Part shown: positions 22,495 to 31,547 of the stretch, piece by piece
Numbering within the stretch: the stretch's first letter is position 1
How the letters are laid out: each line of letters begins with the position of its first letter
Origin: Actinomycetes bacterium
GTDB lineage: Bacteria > Actinomycetota > Acidimicrobiia > Acidimicrobiales > GCA-2861595
Reading direction: 5' to 3'
Assembly (NCBI GenBank): GCA_023264975.1
Contig: JAHFUS010000015.1
Location: 1-59,806 of the forward strand
DNA length: 59,806 nucleotides
Made by a program: the position numbers and the translations under genes
Notes under the pieces: model-generated
Told to the model about the DNA's origin: nothing
The model's input: the letters and a program-made list of their open reading frames with translations, nothing else
Databases searched by the model: none

Positions 22495-25338
22495 TCACCT
22501 GGGCACCGTGGCCAGGCCCACCACGGCGGCGTTGAGGCGGCTGCCGCCGAGGGAGCCCAGGAAGGGGGCGCCGAGGGCGTAGACCGAGCCGTCGGAGCCC
22601 ACTGTCCAGTAGCCGGTGGTGCCGGGGGCGGCCTCGATGCCCACGATCGGCGCGGCCAGGCGGGTGGCGGCGGTGGAGCCCGAGAACACGGCGTCGCCGA
22701 AGGCGAAGATGCCCCCGTCGGCACCCACCAGGTGGTAGCCCCGGCCCGAGGCGGTGGCGCGCATGCCCACGACGGGGGCCTTGAGCGACAGCGAGCCGGT
22801 GGAGCCGTAGAAGCGGGCGTCGCCGAAGGCGAACACGCCGCCGTCGGAGGCCACCAGGCGGTAGCCCCGGCCGCCGGGGGTGGCGGAGATGCCCACGATA
22901 GGGCGGTTGAGGCGAGTGGCGCCGAGGGATCCGAGGAAGCGGGCGTCACCGAAGGCGAACACGCCACCGTCGGACGCCGCCAGCCAGTAGCCGTTGCCGG
23001 TGGGTGTGGGGGCCATGCCCACGATGGGGGCGTTGAGGCGGCCGCCGCCCATCGAGCCCCGGTAGGTGGCGTCGCCGAAGGAGAACACCCCGCCGTCGCG
23101 GGCGACCAGCCAGTAGCCGGCCCCGCTCGGGCTGGCGGCCAGGCCCACCAACGGGGCGGTGAGGCGCAGCGCCCCGGCCGAGCCGAGGAAGGGGGCGTCG
23201 CCCAGGGCGAACACCCCGCCGTCGGCCGAGGCCACCCAGTAGCCCCGCCCGGCGGCCGGCGCCGGCTTCTCCAGCACCCACAGCCCCGAGTTCATGTCGG
23301 AGATCACGATGTGGCGAGGGGTGTAGTCCACCCCCACCACGTAGGCCTTGGCCGGCACGGTGCCGGTGGGGTCGGCCGTGTCGGGGGGCACGAAGGAGCC
23401 GACCTCGACGGGCACGCCGCCCTTGAGGTCGAGCACCCGCAGCCCGTCGGAGTTCCACGCCCCATACACCCGTGTGCCGTCCACCACGGTGTGGTGGACC
23501 GAGTAGATGCCGCGGTGGTCGGGCGGGGGGAACACCCTCGCCCCCGGGCTGCGGTAGACAGAGACCTCCGAGGAGGCGGCCGGATTGGACACGTCGAGCA
23601 CCCGCAGGCCCCCCCACTCGCCGGGCATGTCCACCAGGGCGCCGGTGACGGGCTGGCCTCCGGTGCACTTCCCGTCGGCGCCGATGGCCGGGCACATGGT
23701 GGCCCTGATGGCGTCCCCCGCCGGCCCCTTGACCTGGAACCCGGGAATGTTGAGCGGGGCGATCTCGGCGCCGGAGAACTCCGTGGTCTTCACCGGCCAG
23801 CCGGGACCCGGAAAGCCTGCGATGGCCTCCGTATGGCCGCCGGTCCCGCCGGCGGTACGCAGCATGTTGGCGATGGCCCCGTTGGTCTGGGACCACTTGA
23901 CCCGGCTGGCGAAGCTGCAGCCGGCCGAGGTGGGGCTGAGGGTGGGTTGGGTCACCGGGTTGGGGGCGTTGTCGGTGAAGGCGATCTTTCCGGCCGGGTC
24001 GGAGAGGTAGGGATCGGCAGGGTTGAGGGTGCCGTCGGCGTTGCGGCGCGGGGGACAGCCGCGGCCGACGTAGGCCAGCTCGCCCGCGATTTGGCGCCCG
24101 GGCCGGCTGGAGATCTGAGCGTCGAACTCCGGGTCGACGGTGGTGAACAGGTCGGAGCAGCCGAGCTTGACGCCGGCCAGTTGGGGCGGCGAGTCGACCC
24201 GGAACGCCGATGTGGTCCCCCACCAGTCCTCGTCGGCCAGCAGTGCCAGGCGGCGGCCGCCGACCGCGGCCTCGGTGGCGTAGGCGCCGTTGCCCTCCAC
24301 GTCCCAGTCGGCCGGGTACTTCCACTGGCCCTTGATCGTGGGGTTGAGCAGGTCACGGGCGTCGAGGACGAACAGGCCGCCGTCCGCATAGGGGACGAAC
24401 ACCTCGGTGCCGTCGGCGCTGAACTCCACCGAGCGGCTGCCCGCCCGCGGGTAACAGCCGTTCGGCGACAATCTGGCCGGGACGTCGGTGAGCGGCGGCC
24501 ACACCCCGAGCCGCACGGGCTTGGAGGGATCGGTGACGTCGACCAGGCGCACGTCACTGGACGGCGTGACGTTGTCGGCGCCGTCCACCCTGCTGGCCAC
24601 CATCATGATGCGTCCGTCGCGGATCCGCTTGAGGTCGACCGAGTAGACGTCCTTGGCGCAGTTGGTCTCGAATCCCCCCGGCGGCGGCCCGCACGGGGGC
24701 GCCTCTGGGTCGAAGTTCTCCGAATCGGCCACATAGCGGCCTACCAGGCGTGGCCGGTCGGGATCCGAGACGTCGTAGAGGCCAACCCCACGGTGGGCGA
24801 AGCTGCCGTTGGCCGACGTGCCGATGGCGGCGGCGGCCTCGTTGGGCTTGCAGGTGGCGAACGCGAGGGCGGCCAGGTCGCCGGTGAATGACGGGGTGCT
24901 CACGTGGAGCGCGTCGACCTCCCGCACTAGCTGGCCGTCGGGCACTGGGATCTTGCTGGCCACCCTCGGCCGGGCCGGTTCGGAGATATCCACCACGTTC
25001 ACGGGCGGGCTGGCGCACGGAGGAAAGGTGTTGAGGCTCACCATCTTCGCGTTGGCCGGCAGCGAGGTGCCCATGGGAAGGTAGCCGGCGGCGACCACGG
25101 CTGTGGCGCCCACCACGGCGACGTCGCCGTTGAGCCCCTGGCCGCCAAGGTTGGTGTAGCCCACCACCTTGAGGCCCTGGGCCACGCCGCCCGCCGGGAT
25201 GGGTGAGCCCGTGGTCTGGGCCTCCCCCGGCCGGACCGGCGCGCTGAGGAGGCCTGCCACCAGGGCGAGAGGGACGACGAGGCGTAGCCCGGTTCCTATC
25301 CGCCCCCCGTGCCGCCGTCGCGCAGAACCCACATGCAT
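22495..25338 (-). CDS. Secreted double-propeller protein
   Basis: 947 residues from ATG 25338. Signal peptide with hydrophobic core LVVPLALVAGLLSAP and likely cut near GEA-Q. Residues about 40-700 are LVIVD-type propeller repeats (VNVVDISEPARPRVASKI, GLYDVSDPDRPRLVGRY, VRLVDVTDPSKPVRLG, LRVLDVSNPAASSEVSVY) with several Cys. Residues about 700-947 are six 42-residue repeats of the type GYWLAASDGGVFAFGDARF. No enzyme motif seen; probably an extracellular binding or adhesion protein. Its neighbour at 25440-27740, 101 nt upstream, carries the same six-repeat module, so the two are likely co-expressed. Confidence 0.85.
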   Translation of the reverse strand: MHVGSARRRHGGRIGTGLRLVVPLALVAGLLSAPVRPGEAQTTGSPIPAGGVAQGLKVVGYTNLGGQGLNGDVAVVGATAVVAAGYLPMGTSLPANAKMVSLNTFPPCASPPVNVVDISEPARPRVASKIPVPDGQLVREVDALHVSTPSFTGDLAALAFATCKPNEAAAAIGTSANGSFAHRGVGLYDVSDPDRPRLVGRYVADSENFDPEAPPCGPPPGGFETNCAKDVYSVDLKRIRDGRIMMVASRVDGADNVTPSSDVRLVDVTDPSKPVRLGVWPPLTDVPARLSPNGCYPRAGSRSVEFSADGTEVFVPYADGGLFVLDARDLLNPTIKGQWKYPADWDVEGNGAYATEAAVGGRRLALLADEDWWGTTSAFRVDSPPQLAGVKLGCSDLFTTVDPEFDAQISSRPGRQIAGELAYVGRGCPPRRNADGTLNPADPYLSDPAGKIAFTDNAPNPVTQPTLSPTSAGCSFASRVKWSQTNGAIANMLRTAGGTGGHTEAIAGFPGPGWPVKTTEFSGAEIAPLNIPGFQVKGPAGDAIRATMCPAIGADGKCTGGQPVTGALVDMPGEWGGLRVLDVSNPAASSEVSVYRSPGARVFPPPDHRGIYSVHHTVVDGTRVYGAWNSDGLRVLDLKGGVPVEVGSFVPPDTADPTGTVPAKAYVVGVDYTPRHIVISDMNSGLWVLEKPAPAAGRGYWVASADGGVFALGDAPFLGSAGALRLTAPLVGLAASPSGAGYWLVARDGGVFSFGDATYRGSMGGGRLNAPIVGMAPTPTGNGYWLAASDGGVFAFGDARFLGSLGATRLNRPIVGISATPGGRGYRLVASDGGVFAFGDARFYGSTGSLSLKAPVVGMRATASGRGYHLVGADGGIFAFGDAVFSGSTAATRLAAPIVGIEAAPGTTGYWTVGSDGSVYALGAPFLGSLGGSRLNAAVVGLATVPR
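22498..23244. repeat. Six 126-bp repeats coding for GYWL-type blades
   Basis: The C-terminal region of the gene at 22495-25338 has six diverged copies of a 126-bp unit. The last copy lacks one codon after the YALG motif. The same count and the same shortened last copy are found at 25443-26186. Confidence 0.85.
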
Positions 25339-25439
25339 CGCGCAACCCCCAGGTCGTTGCTCACCGTCTCGGGCCGACTCTACTTCCGCCACTAGCACCT
25401 CCGCGTGGGCCGTCCGCCGGGCCGGGTCGAAGGTCCCGC

Positions 25440-27740
25440 TCACCGAAGACCGGCCATGCCGACCACGGGGAGCGCAAGCTTGATGGCGCCCGTGGACCCG
25501 AAGAACCGCGTCCCGAAGGCGAAGATCCCTCCGTCCGCGCCGACCAGCCAGTACCCGGGCCCACCGGCGCCGGACGCCATCCCGACCACGGGTCGGGCCA
25601 GGCGCAGCGCGCCGGTGGAGCCCTTGAAGTCGGCGTCACCGAAGGCGAACACGCCGCCGTCGGAGGCCACCAGCCAGTAGCCCCTGCCCGTGGGCGTGGG
25701 CGCCATCGCCACGATCGGCCTGTTGAGGCTGAGAGCGCCGGTGGAGCCGAAGAAGGCGGCGTCACCGAAGGCGAACACGCCGCCGTCGGAGGCCACCAGC
25801 CAGTAGCCCCTGCCCGTGGGCGTGGGCGCCATCGCCACGATCGGCCTGTTGAGGCTGAGAGCGCCGGTGGAGCCGAAGAAGGCGGCGTCACCGAAGGCGA
25901 ACACGCCGCCGTCGGAGGCCACCAGCCAGTAGCCGAGGCCACTGGGCGTCGAGGCCATCCCAACCACCTGGCGGTTGAGCGGCTTTCCGCCCATCGACCC
26001 GAAGAAGCGCGCGTCGCCGAAGGCGAACACCCCACCGTCCGAAGCGGCCAGGACGTAGCCGGCGTTGCTCGGCGTGGCGGCCATGGCCACCACCGGCTGA
26101 GCGAGGCGGATTGCGCCGGTGGAGCCGAAGAAGCCGGCGTTGCCGAAGGCGAAGACGCCGCCGTCGGAGGCCACCAGCCAGTAGCCGTCGGCGGCGGTGG
26201 GCAGGAGGATCGTCTCGACGTCGGCGGCGACGTTGTCGCGCTCGCCCGCCTCCCCGTCGTTGGCCACGCCGTCCCGCGAGACCCGCACCAGGTTCGAGCG
26301 CTTGGAATAGTCGACCTTGTCGGTCCCGGCCGCGCCGCGCAGGACGTCGGCCCCGTTGCTCGCCGGCTCCTGGTTCAAGGTGTCGTCGCCGTCGCCACCG
26401 TCCTCCACGTCGGCATCGGGGCCCCCGACCAGCGTGTCGTCGCCACCCAGGCCCGACAGGTTGTCGTTGCCGGCGCCGCCCGTCAGAGTGTTGTTCAAGC
26501 CGTTCCCGGCCAGCGTGTCGTCGCCGAGGGTGGCGGTGAGGTTCTCCACCAACCCGTCAGCACCCACGTTGTCGCCCTCGGTCGGGCCGTCGGTGGCCGC
26601 GCCCGAGGCGCCGTCGTTGGCCGCCCCGTCCAGCGTCACGTTCACCGCCGCGTCGCGGCTGGCGTAGGTGGCGGTGTCAGTGCCGGCCCCGCCGTTGATG
26701 GCGTCGGCGCCGTTCGGGACGCCGAGAGTGCCCTGGTCGAACGTGTCGTTGCCGGCTCCGCCACTCTCGGCGTCGTTGCCGAAGCCGCCGTCGACGATGT
26801 CGTTCCCATCGCCGCCGTTGAGGATGTCGTTGCCGGCGTCCCCGTTCACGGTGTCGTTGCCGGCGTCCCCGTTCAGGGTGTCGTTGCCCGCGCCGCCGTT
26901 GACGGTGTCGTCGCCGGCGCCACCGTTCAGGGTGTCCGTGCCGCCGTCGCCGTTGAGCGTGTCACCGCCGCCGGCCCCGCTCATGGTGTCGTTGCCGTCG
27001 CCGCCGGTGAGGGCGTCGTTGCCGTCGCCGGCCGTGAGGGTGTCGTCGTCACCCTGGCCGTTGAGCGTGGTGGCCAGGGCCGATCCCCCCGTCCCCGCCC
27101 CGCCGGCCGCGCTGAGCACGTCGTTGCCGGCGCCCCCGAGCAGCTGGCGGTCGCCCGCCGCCTCGTCCACGCCGGTGAGGTTCACGTCGGCGTCGTCGTC
27201 GTTGTTGAGGTTGGCGCCGCCGGCCCCGACGGTCATGGACTCCACCGCCGCGCCGCCGACCAGGATCAGCCCGTCACCGGCGTCCGCGGCGGCACCCGCG
27301 GTCGCCTCCCCCAGGTCGATGACGAACTCGATCTCCGAGAGGCCGGCCGCCTCGGCGGTTGTACCCGGCTCGAACGGCCCGCCGGACAGGTCGACGCGGA
27401 GGTCCTGGTTGTTGGCGGCAGTGCCGTTGACCACGATCTGGTCGGTGGTGGTGACGGTGGGCACCCCGCCGGCGCAGACCACGGCGGCGAAGGCGGTGGC
27501 GGGCGTCACCCGCTGTGCCACCGCTACCTCGGTGCCCGACCGCAGGAGGCGGACCTCCTGGTTGGCCACGTCGAAAGCGATGGTGACCGTGCCCGTAGCC
27601 GGCGCGAAGGTGCAGGTCGCGGCGGCCTGGGCGGGCGCGGCCGTCACGACGAGACCGGCGGCGACGAACGCCACGACGCCGGCGATGACCGCGGCCCGGC
27701 GCCCTCGGTTGCTGGACGGGGTGACACTCCTGGAAACCAT
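25440..27740 (-). CDS. Secreted RTX protein with six GYWL repeats
   Basis: 766 residues from ATG 27740 (GGGAGAG site). The signal peptide has the core AAVIAGVVAFVAAGLVVTA and a cut site after APAQA. Residues about 200-400 hold many glycine-aspartate nonapeptides (GGAGNDTLNGDAGNDTVNG type), the calcium-binding beta-roll of RTX proteins; a second short block follows near residue 460. The C-terminal third has six 42-residue repeats built on GYWLVASDGGVFAFGDA. No protease or lipase motif found. Likely a large calcium-folded surface or secreted protein. Export route unclear: there is an N-terminal Sec signal, not a C-terminal type I signal. Confidence 0.88.
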   Translation of the reverse strand: MVSRSVTPSSNRGRRAAVIAGVVAFVAAGLVVTAAPAQAAATCTFAPATGTVTIAFDVANQEVRLLRSGTEVAVAQRVTPATAFAAVVCAGGVPTVTTTDQIVVNGTAANNQDLRVDLSGGPFEPGTTAEAAGLSEIEFVIDLGEATAGAAADAGDGLILVGGAAVESMTVGAGGANLNNDDDADVNLTGVDEAAGDRQLLGGAGNDVLSAAGGAGTGGSALATTLNGQGDDDTLTAGDGNDALTGGDGNDTMSGAGGGDTLNGDGGTDTLNGGAGDDTVNGGAGNDTLNGDAGNDTVNGDAGNDILNGGDGNDIVDGGFGNDAESGGAGNDTFDQGTLGVPNGADAINGGAGTDTATYASRDAAVNVTLDGAANDGASGAATDGPTEGDNVGADGLVENLTATLGDDTLAGNGLNNTLTGGAGNDNLSGLGGDDTLVGGPDADVEDGGDGDDTLNQEPASNGADVLRGAAGTDKVDYSKRSNLVRVSRDGVANDGEAGERDNVAADVETILLPTAADGYWLVASDGGVFAFGNAGFFGSTGAIRLAQPVVAMAATPSNAGYVLAASDGGVFAFGDARFFGSMGGKPLNRQVVGMASTPSGLGYWLVASDGGVFAFGDAAFFGSTGALSLNRPIVAMAPTPTGRGYWLVASDGGVFAFGDAAFFGSTGALSLNRPIVAMAPTPTGRGYWLVASDGGVFAFGDADFKGSTGALRLARPVVGMASGAGGPGYWLVGADGGIFAFGTRFFGSTGAIKLALPVVGMAGLR
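25443..26186. repeat. Six 126-bp GYWL repeats, second set
   Basis: Six units in the C-terminal region of the RTX protein gene. Units three and four are identical (see 25631-25934). Confidence 0.88.
25631..25934. repeat. Exact 126-bp tandem duplication
   Basis: Bases 25631-25756 are repeated without change at 25757-25882, and the match runs on to 25934 before diverging. This is a recent duplication or gene-conversion tract within older, diverged 126-bp units. Confidence 0.9.
26380..27150. repeat. RTX nonapeptide-coding repeats
   Basis: Short GC-rich repeats of about 27 bp encoding GGxGxDxLx calcium-binding units in the gene at 25440-27740. Not a CRISPR array: the units are contiguous and coding. 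Confidence 0.85.
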
Positions 27741-28135
27741 CGATCTCTCCCGCTCCTGAGCGCGACCGTTGTGTCTCCGCATCCCGCCTAGCTCGTCGTG
27801 CCCACGGCGGTGACCGGGCCACCGGCTGGCAGCAAGGCCGAGACATAAGCAGCCGGCCGCCAGCCTGTCAAGGGTTGGCATCGCCACCGTCCGACGGGCT
27901 GCGCGATCAATGGATCCCGTCGCGGGCATTCCTCGCGCCCAACGTGGTGGACCGACCGCGGCATGCTAAGTGCGTTTCCCATCTAGTCAGCGAGAGTCTC
28001 ACTGCCGACCGGTCGAAAGCCTTGTTTCCCGAAGTGCGAGCGGTCATACTTCCGTCGTTGGTGGAAGCGTCGGCTCACCGGGCCGCGTCGTCTGCCGACC
28101 AGGGTGCGCCTGACAACGAGCGGAAGGGGACAGCG
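27741..28135. other. Divergent promoter region
   Basis: 395 bp between two divergent exported-protein genes; no gene seen. It holds the plus-strand promoter candidate at 28022-28050. The leftward promoter must also lie here but I cannot point to it. Confidence 0.6.
28022..28050 (+). promoter_or_regulatory. Candidate promoter for surface protein gene
   Basis: TTGTTT (28022-28027), 17-nt spacer, CATACT (28045-28050): a fair sigma70-like pair about 85 nt upstream of the ATG at 28136. Confidence 0.4.
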
Positions 28136-29008
28136 ATGGACGGACGGAGGACTACGTCTCGGCGAGGCTTGGCGGGGGTCATCGGCATATTCGCCGTACT
28201 GGCTCTCGTCGGCGGCACGGCCTGGGCCTGCACGCCACAGGCGACGCTCAAGGCCACGCCCACCAGTGGGGCGGCCGGCACGAAGATCACCCTGACCGGG
28301 TCCACCTTCGATGCCACCGGCCAGCCGGTGAAGCTCTGGTTTGACGGCGTCGGCAAGCTGGCCCTCGGCACCGCCGTGGTGAAGACCGACCGGACGTTCA
28401 GCGCCACGTTCGACCTCCCGAGCGCGAGCGGCGGCACCCACATCGTGTCGGCCACGCAGAACGATGCCAACGGGCAGCCGATCGCAGGAAGCCCGGTGAA
28501 CACCATCGTGAAGGTGGACGGTTCCGCTCCGGCGGCCACCGCTTCCAACCTCCAGGCTGACCCCGATCAGGGTGTCACTGAGCCCGCTCCCGCCGCCGCA
28601 CCGGTGGCCACGGCTGCTCCCGCCCCGGCGCCTGCTCCGACCCGTGCGGCCACCGCGCCTCGTGTCCGGGTTGCGCCTGCAGCACCGGCCCGTCCCGCCG
28701 CCGCACCGGCCCCTGCTGCCGCGCCTGCCCCTGCGGCTGCGCCGGCACCTGTGACCGCCGCCGCACCTGAGGCGACTCCTGCACCGGTGGCCACACCGGC
28801 ACCCGCGGTCACGCCGGCTCCCGAGTCGGCACCGGCTGCGCCTGCTCGGCGGTCCGTGATGGTGAGCATGTCCGGTGGTGACTCCGGTGGCTCGCCCGCC
28901 CTGGCCATCGCGCTGGTGGGCATCGGCTTGGTGCTCGCCCTGGGCGCCTCTGCCGTCGTCCTTGCCGGTCGCCGCGAGCGCAAGGCCCCGGCCGGAGCCC
29001 GTCGCTAG
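28136..29008 (+). CDS. Pro/Ala-rich surface-anchored protein
   Basis: 290 residues from ATG 28136 (AAGGGG site). Signal peptide (GLAGVIGIFAVLALVGGTAW), then about 110 residues of an Ig/IPT-like beta domain (TLKATPTSGAAGTKITLTGS, VKLWFDGVGKLALG), a long Ala-Pro-rich wall-spanning stretch (residues about 145-240), and a C-terminal membrane span (ALAIALVGIGLVLALGASAV) with a basic tail. There is no clear LPxTG, so it is probably held by the C-terminal span. Confidence 0.85.
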   Translation: MDGRRTTSRRGLAGVIGIFAVLALVGGTAWACTPQATLKATPTSGAAGTKITLTGSTFDATGQPVKLWFDGVGKLALGTAVVKTDRTFSATFDLPSASGGTHIVSATQNDANGQPIAGSPVNTIVKVDGSAPAATASNLQADPDQGVTEPAPAAAPVATAAPAPAPAPTRAATAPRVRVAPAAPARPAAAPAPAAAPAPAAAPAPVTAAAPEATPAPVATPAPAVTPAPESAPAAPARRSVMVSMSGGDSGGSPALAIALVGIGLVLALGASAVVLAGRRERKAPAGARR

Positions 29009-29028
29009 CAGGTACGAGAGTCTGCGCA

Positions 29029-29058
29029 CGAAGGGGCAGCCTGCGGGCTGCCCCTTCG
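29029..29058. terminator. Bidirectional terminator hairpin
   Basis: CGAAGGGGCAGCC (29029-29041), TGCG loop, GGCTGCCCCTTCG (29046-29058): perfect 13-bp arms between convergent genes ending at 29008 and 29085. Confidence 0.8.
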
Positions 29059-29084
29059 TCGCGTCCGGGCCCGCCCCTACAGGG

Positions 29085-29675
29085 TCAGCGCCCGCCGAAA
29101 CGGCGGGAGATCAGCAGCCGGTCGCAGACCGAACAGAAGAAGTCGAGCTCGTCGAGCCGGTCGGCCCAGCCGGCCGGCAGCCACTCCAGGCTGCGGCACG
29201 TGCGGCAAACCACCTTGTTGGTGTGCAGCGCCTCACCCAGGCCGGCGAGCGTGGACGGGAACTGCTTGGCCGGCTTGGCGCGGACAACAGCCTTGCCGTT
29301 GTGCACCGCCTGCTCCCGGGCCATCCGGGCGGCGTGGGCCGTGGCCGACTGCTTGGCCCGTTCCTGCTGGGCCACATCCCACGGCACTCCGAAGTTGGGC
29401 GCCGGCGTCGGCGTGTTCCTGCGGACGCGCTCCCGCTTCTCGTCCTGCTTGACCCTCGTGTAGTGCCTGGTCTGCACCGGCGTGGCCTTGCGGGCGAAGG
29501 CGTAGGCGTCGTTCAGCTCCTTCATCCGCCGCTCCGCCTCCTTGCGCACGTGCTCGGGCGCCTCCACGTAGCGGTCCGGATGGAACAGCTGCGCCATCGT
29601 GCGGTAGGCGGCCGTGAGCTCGGCCTTGGACGCCGTGGCCGGCACGCCCAGCGCCTGGTACGGGTCGACGTCCAT
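29085..29675 (-). CDS. J-domain protein with C-terminal zinc pairs
   Basis: 196 residues from ATG 29675. Residues 1-65 are a J domain (DVDPYQALGVPATASKAELT, LFHPDRYV with the HPD triplet). A charged middle region follows. The C-terminus has two C-x2-C pairs (CRTC and CSVC) that may form a zinc ribbon. It would stimulate a DnaK ATPase. It lacks the Gly/Phe region and the central zinc domain of DnaJ, so it is a specialised co-chaperone. Confidence 0.85.
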   Translation of the reverse strand: MDVDPYQALGVPATASKAELTAAYRTMAQLFHPDRYVEAPEHVRKEAERRMKELNDAYAFARKATPVQTRHYTRVKQDEKRERVRRNTPTPAPNFGVPWDVAQQERAKQSATAHAARMAREQAVHNGKAVVRAKPAKQFPSTLAGLGEALHTNKVVCRTCRSLEWLPAGWADRLDELDFFCSVCDRLLISRRFGGR

Positions 29676-29759
29676 GAAGGGGTCTCCGTCACGACCTAGC
29701 AGGTCGGACGCCCGGAATGCCCACAAAGGAGCCGCTGCATGGGTCGCACCGGGACCCGC

Positions 29760-31451
29760 TCAGCAGTGCTCGAGGTGGCGGGCCAGGGCGGCCAGGCCCA
29801 TGGGCCCGAGCTCGAGGGCCCGGGCATGGAAGGTGCGCAGGTCGAAGGCGGAACCCCGGCGTTTGCGGGCCGCCTCCCGACCGGCCAACCACACCCGCTC
29901 CCCCACCTTGTAACTGATCGCCTGCCCGGGCATGCCCAGGTAGCGGTCGACCTCGCTGGTCACGAACGAGTGGGGCTGGGACACACGCTCCCTGAGAAGG
30001 TCGACGGCGCTGGTGGGCGTCCACCGCTCGCCAGGTGCCAGCGTCTCGGCGGTGGGGATACGCAGCTCCAGGTGCAGGCCGATGTCGATCACAACCCGTG
30101 CCGCCCGCATGGCCTGGGCCGAGAGCATACCGAGCTCGTAGTCGGGATTGGCAAGGTAGCCGAGCTCGCCCATCAGACGCTCGGCGTACAGGGCCCACCC
30201 CTCCCCGTGGCCGGCGGTGAAGGCCATGGTGCGTTGGAACCGGTTGAGGCGGTCGGTGAGGTACTGGGTCATGGCCACTTGGAGGTGATGGCCCGGAACG
30301 CCCTCGTGGTAGGCAGTGGACACCTCGCCCCACAGAGGGAACCGGGTGCGCCCCTGGGTGGGGTACCAGGTACGGCCGGGGCGGGAGAAGTCCTCGGACG
30401 GCCCTGTGTAGTACTGGGCCGCGGCGCCGCCGGGAGGGGCGATCATGGCCTCCAGGCGAAGCAGCGGCGCCGGAATGTCGAAGTGGGTGCCGTCGAGGTC
30501 GCCGAGGGCCTCGTCCATGAGGTCCTGGAGCCAGCGGCGCAAGTTGTCCTCACCCTCGATCGCACGTGCAGGGTCGGTTTCGAGGAGCTCTCGCACCTCG
30601 GCGACGCCGGCACCAGGCAGGATCTGCTGTGCGACCCGCGCCATCTCGTCCTCGATTCGGCGCAGCTCCTCCCATCCCCAGCTGTACGTCTCGTCGAGGT
30701 CGAGGTCGGTCCCGTTCCAGCCGCGGGCCAGCAGGCGGTAGCGGTCGGCGCCCACCCCGTCGCGCTCGGTCGCCCGCGGGGCGTACTCCTCGGCCAGCCA
30801 GCGACCGAGATCGGCCATCGCCGCATTGGCGGCACGGGCGGCGGACCCGAGCCGGGCCGCCAGGGCCGGACGCCCCCCCGCCCCGACCAGGTAGGGCTCG
30901 ACCAGTCGGGTGAAGTACGGGAGCGACCCGTTGGTTGCGCCCCCCCACGAGCGGGCCTGCCCGGCGCAGGCCAGCGCCTGGCGACGGGCGACCGGCGTGC
31001 GCGCCGCCAGTCCTTCGCCCAACGTGGCCCGCAGGCCGGCCAGTGATGCGGGCACGGCCACCATGCGGGCGGCCAGGGCCTCCCAATCCTCCACGTTGGC
31101 GGTGGGCATGAGGTCGAAGCACTCGCGGATCTGCTGGAGAGGGCTGGACAGCACGTTCAGGTCGCGGCACCACTCGCCTGCGTCGTGGGCGTCGAGATCG
31201 GCGCTGAGGCGCTCGACCATCACATCGGCGGCGATCTGCTCCCGGTCGTCGCCCGGCCGGATGGTCTGCACCTGGCGCCGGGACCGGCGGGCCAGCTCTG
31301 CTCTTGCGGCCACCCCGTCGGGACTGAAGTCCGTCAGCTCCGACTCGTGGCCGGCGATGCCCTGGCGGGTGGCGCCCGCGGGGTCGAGGGCGGCGGCGGC
31401 GGCCACATAGGCCTCCGCCACCTGGTCCACCGTGGTGACCGCCTCAGGCAT
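29760..31451 (-). CDS. DUF885 family metallopeptidase-like protein
   Basis: 563 residues from ATG 31451. The family signature HEGVPGHHLQ (an HExxH-like zinc site variant) is present in STAYHEGVPGHHLQ. Also MAFTAGHGEGWALYAERLM and the C-terminal YKVGERVWLAGREAARKR, all typical of DUF885. Helical throughout, no signal peptide. Substrate unknown; family members are annotated as carboxypeptidase-like. Divergent from the radical SAM gene by 96 nt. Confidence 0.9.
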   Translation of the reverse strand: MPEAVTTVDQVAEAYVAAAAALDPAGATRQGIAGHESELTDFSPDGVAARAELARRSRRQVQTIRPGDDREQIAADVMVERLSADLDAHDAGEWCRDLNVLSSPLQQIRECFDLMPTANVEDWEALAARMVAVPASLAGLRATLGEGLAARTPVARRQALACAGQARSWGGATNGSLPYFTRLVEPYLVGAGGRPALAARLGSAARAANAAMADLGRWLAEEYAPRATERDGVGADRYRLLARGWNGTDLDLDETYSWGWEELRRIEDEMARVAQQILPGAGVAEVRELLETDPARAIEGEDNLRRWLQDLMDEALGDLDGTHFDIPAPLLRLEAMIAPPGGAAAQYYTGPSEDFSRPGRTWYPTQGRTRFPLWGEVSTAYHEGVPGHHLQVAMTQYLTDRLNRFQRTMAFTAGHGEGWALYAERLMGELGYLANPDYELGMLSAQAMRAARVVIDIGLHLELRIPTAETLAPGERWTPTSAVDLLRERVSQPHSFVTSEVDRYLGMPGQAISYKVGERVWLAGREAARKRRGSAFDLRTFHARALELGPMGLAALARHLEHC

Positions 31452-31547
31452 CACGTCGCCCCCACACATCCGCATCCTCCCACGTCGTCCGGTACCCGCC
31501 GGCAGCCGCATCCTGCCCGGGACCCTGGTCGTGGCAGACTCGGCGGA

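Noticed and set aside
26380-27150. Regular short repeats that could be taken for a CRISPR array
   Set aside because: Units are contiguous, about 27 bp, and code for RTX calcium-binding nonapeptides; no spacers and no cas genes.
31185-31547. Longer N-terminus for the radical SAM protein
   Set aside because: It would overlap the divergent DUF885 gene antisense and has shadow composition; GTG 31548 precedes the first recognisable domain.
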